A DNA stretch of 64,000 nucleotides from Seriola aureovittata (taxonomy: Eukaryota; Chordata; Actinopteri; Carangiformes; Carangidae), in NCBI RefSeq assembly GCF_021018895.1, contig NC_079372.1, positions 21,347,237 to 21,411,236 on the forward strand, given 5' to 3'. Shown piece by piece: positions 61,275-64,000 of this stretch; the stretch's first letter is position 1; each line of letters opens with the position of its first letter. A program made the translations under genes and the position numbers. The notes beneath the pieces are model-generated. The model had not been told where the DNA came from, did no database searches, and saw only the letters and a list, made by a program, of their open reading frames with translations.

Positions 61275-63961
61275 ATGGCGGTTGAGCAACAAGCAGTTCA
61301 TGCTTTCACACTGACATGTTTACTTTCATCACTGCTGCTCCAAGCTTGTCGGACATTTGCCGAAGAACTGAAGTGGGATGAGAACGGCTACGTGTTGTAC
61401 TGCCCGTGCATGGGTAATTCACTTCCTGTAGCTCATACGTAGATTTCTAGCAGAGCTAGCGAGTCCAAAACTTCACTCATTCATAAATTTAAAGTGACGT
61501 TTTAAATCTAAAGAAGTACATATGGCCTAAACATGAACCCATACCTGTGTTTGACTCTGCTGGGGGCCAGTCATCAGCTCGACGGACTGTTTAGGTGAAT
61601 TAAAAAGCAACTGCGGGAACATTTGAACACTTGCAGCCAGAAGAGACGCAATAGTAGCTAGTTAGCAGCTAACTTAGCTGAGCTTAGTACAAACTTTAGT
61701 AAGTGGAAAAATACACCCGTTACCATACTGTGATTGCAAAGAACCCATTAAATGTGGTGCATGATATACTGAGGTAACATACACTTCCCTCCAGTCGCTC
61801 AAGTTTCCATCTTCTTGTCGTGAGGACTTTAATGATAACAGTTGAAAATGACCGTTAAACTAACGTGACCGCTGCTGTCGTTCAGGTCGCTTTGGGAACC
61901 AGGCAGACCACTTCCTGGGCTCTCTGGCCTTTTCAAAGATGTTGAACCGAACCCTGGCAGTTCCTCCCTGGATAGTGTACCGCCACCACACACCCCCTTA
62001 CACCAATGTAAGTACAGTCACGGAACTGTCACACAAGTGTGATTATTTATTATGTAGATAGATAGATTGAGTGAGAACTTTTTCAATACCAAAGGTAAGT
62101 TAAACCAGACAAGTCGCATACTAAATCACAAAAACAAAATAGGCAGGTAAGAAACATTCAATAAAATAGATACATAAAAAAACAATTAAAAAAAAATATA
62201 ATATGAAATGGAATAATACAAAAACTGAGACTAGAGACTAAAGGTAGTACTGAACATGTGCTGTACATGAGTGCATTTCAAGTAAACATCACTAAGTGCT
62301 TTCCAGTAAGGTGCAGGATTGTTCTTGTTCTTTTACACTATGCTTATCTTGCAGTTCTGAAAAGTTCAAAAGAAAACCAAATAGAATTGGAGATATTGTA
62401 ATATAACAAATGTCATGAATTAATGTAATTAAAAGTCCAGGTGACCAGAGGACACTTTGGACATTGTTGTTCATACAAAGTAATGGCAGCTGTCGGGAAT
62501 AACTTCCCGTAGCATGTAAATACTGGTTCTGATAATCAAATCGTTTACCTTATTCACAGACGACATTTTGACCAGCCGTAACAGGAAATGTACAGGAGGA
62601 AATAATAATGTCAGTGAGCTACAATAGTGACCCTGCATGCACAGTACCAATGCCCCAGAATTGCTGAACCTAAACTGAGTGCAGCCATTGATAATGTTCA
62701 GGTGCAGCAAATATTATTAGTTTTTTAACAGGTTGTCCTGTTATGATAGGTCATAATGTCTGTTGGGAAAAATGAATGGATGGGTGCAGTCACAGGACTG
62801 GGTCAAGGATTTTAAATTTGTGTGTTTAAACTTATAGTTAACCTTTGTATATTGTTATTAATGGATAAATCTGTAGAAATTCTGTATTTTTCTTATTGTC
62901 AACAATCAGTGAACAAGTATTGTCTATGTATTCAAAGCCTTTGCACCATAGAGCTCCATTGTCCAAAAACTGATAAAAACACAATGATGAAGCACACCTT
63001 TACACTGGAAAAGTGTGCGTCATGATGAACACACACACTGTAGATCTGTAGTTAAAAATAGTCGTGAAGAAATACACAATTTACTCCTGTTTGGTAGTAA
63101 AAATCTACACTGCCCAGTAACTTTTGGAAATTACTGAGCCTTTTTAACAGGAAAAGATATTTGTGTCAAATTATTAATGATTTGCATATTCAGAAGGAAC
63201 AAATAGGCCTGGGGCTAAGAGCCCCAAGTATTAGGAGACGGACTATTGACAGTAACAAAATTTAGAGCATCACCAGCATTATACTTTCAAAGTTGAAGTG
63301 GATAGTGCTAAGTCATCCCATTCTTTTCTATTCGTTTCAGGTCCATGTTCCCTACAGGGATTTCTTCCAGTTAGAGGCCTTGTCTGCCTACCACCGTGTG
63401 GTCAGTGTGGAGGACTTCATGGAGAAGCTGGCCCCCAAATATTGGCCCTTGGGACATAGGAACGCCTACTGCTTTGAGACTGCTGCACAGCGGAGTGCAG
63501 ACAAGAAATCCTGCCCTATGAAGGTGAGAGTCCAGGCAAACAGATTATTCGGTTGATGACTGTCAGCTAGTTATTATCTGATGAAATTTGTTTGCTCCTT
63601 TCAGACAGTCTGTGCATTTCTCTTTCCTGAAAGATTTGAAACAGGTAGTAAAGGTGAAAGTAAAAAAAGCAGAGAATGAGATTAATTTGAGAGCAAATTT
63701 GCAAACACCATCAACAAATGAAAAGGGTTAGGGTGAAATTCTGCCCTCTGGTGGCCAATAGACCATCAGTTATGAACCATATAATTATGAAGCTAATGTT
63801 GCTGTTTCATTGCTCTGACATAGATAGACGGGTCTGATTCATTTTCAGGATGGGAACCCATTTGGTCCATTCTGGGAGTACGTCGGGGTGGAATTTGACA
63901 AGTCTGTCTTGTTTGGTGGTATTTCTTTTAGTGCCTACCACAACCCTCAGTGGATGAAAAA
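61275..63961 (+). CDS. pofut1: pofut1, GDP-fucose protein O-fucosyltransferase 1 (exons 1-4, partial)
   Basis: POFUT1 transfers fucose from GDP-fucose to Ser/Thr in EGF repeats of Notch and its ligands in the ER lumen. Four coding exons are clear: 61275-61413, 61886-62007, 63341-63523 and 63849-63961, all with GT-AG borders, giving 185 residues of about 385. The start is the only in-frame ATG before a signal-like segment (leucine-rich, residues 11-25). Mature sequence begins near [19 protein letters not shown]; the RFGNQ block (residues 48-52) belongs to the GDP-fucose pocket, where human Arg43 and Asn46 lie. NRT at residue 67 matches the conserved human N62 glycan site; the second human site is FDKS here, so lost. 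[16 protein letters not shown] and [10 protein letters not shown] match human closely. The catalytic Arg and the ER-retention tail lie beyond the window. Confidence 0.96.
62008..63340 (+). other. pofut1 intron 2
   Basis: An intron of 1333 bp with GTAAGT donor and a TTCTATTCGTTTCAG acceptor. From about 62055 it contains a GATAGATAGATT-type stretch that may be the decayed 3' tail of a LINE. Nothing else could be identified. Confidence 0.7.
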
Positions 63962-64000
63962 GTGAGTACATGTTTGCGATTATGAAAGCTGACATAACAC

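Noticed and set aside
63293..63340. pofut1 exon 3 beginning at the ATG at 63293
   Set aside because: The stretch before 63341 is the intron's polypyrimidine tract; the human protein continues directly from exon 2 into VHV at 63341.

Overview
The window is vertebrate nuclear DNA, almost certainly from a ray-finned (teleost) fish. It has split genes with GT-AG introns, long (CA)n and (GA)n microsatellites, and many short transposon remnants of kinds typical of fish genomes. Only two protein-coding genes can be supported. On the minus strand is a plagl2 orthologue, a seven-zinc-finger transcription factor. On the plus strand is the first half of pofut1, the ER protein O-fucosyltransferase that acts on Notch EGF repeats. 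The two lie head to head, the same arrangement known for PLAGL2 and POFUT1 on human chromosome 20. The species cannot be told from the sequence.

Layout. 1-7315: an AT-rich nested satellite built from 25-bp and 36-bp units, with higher-order copies about 970-980 bp apart. 7316-14232: non-coding DNA downstream of plagl2, with a 473-bp inverted-repeat element at 12640-13112. 14233-16897: the two plagl2 coding exons (predicted 608 residues). 17060-50217: a candidate 33-kb first intron of plagl2, full of microsatellites, hAT-like and TTAA-flanked miniature transposons, and a purine-rich tract. 50218-50875: a candidate CpG-rich promoter and 5' non-coding exon of plagl2, with a strong minus-strand donor, a full cAMP-response palindrome and a ZNF143-like site. 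50876-61240: intergenic DNA containing a decayed tandem array of about 160-bp units (55495-57600). 61275-63961: pofut1 exons 1-4; the gene runs out of the right edge.

The two genes are linked by position rather than by a shared pathway. PLAGL2 is a nuclear activator; POFUT1 is a luminal ER enzyme. No new multi-gene system was found. The points most worth checking are the higher-order satellite, the old 160-bp array, the wide separation of what in human is a tight bidirectional promoter, two short upstream ORFs in front of plagl2, and a GA dinucleotide microsatellite that is translated inside plagl2.
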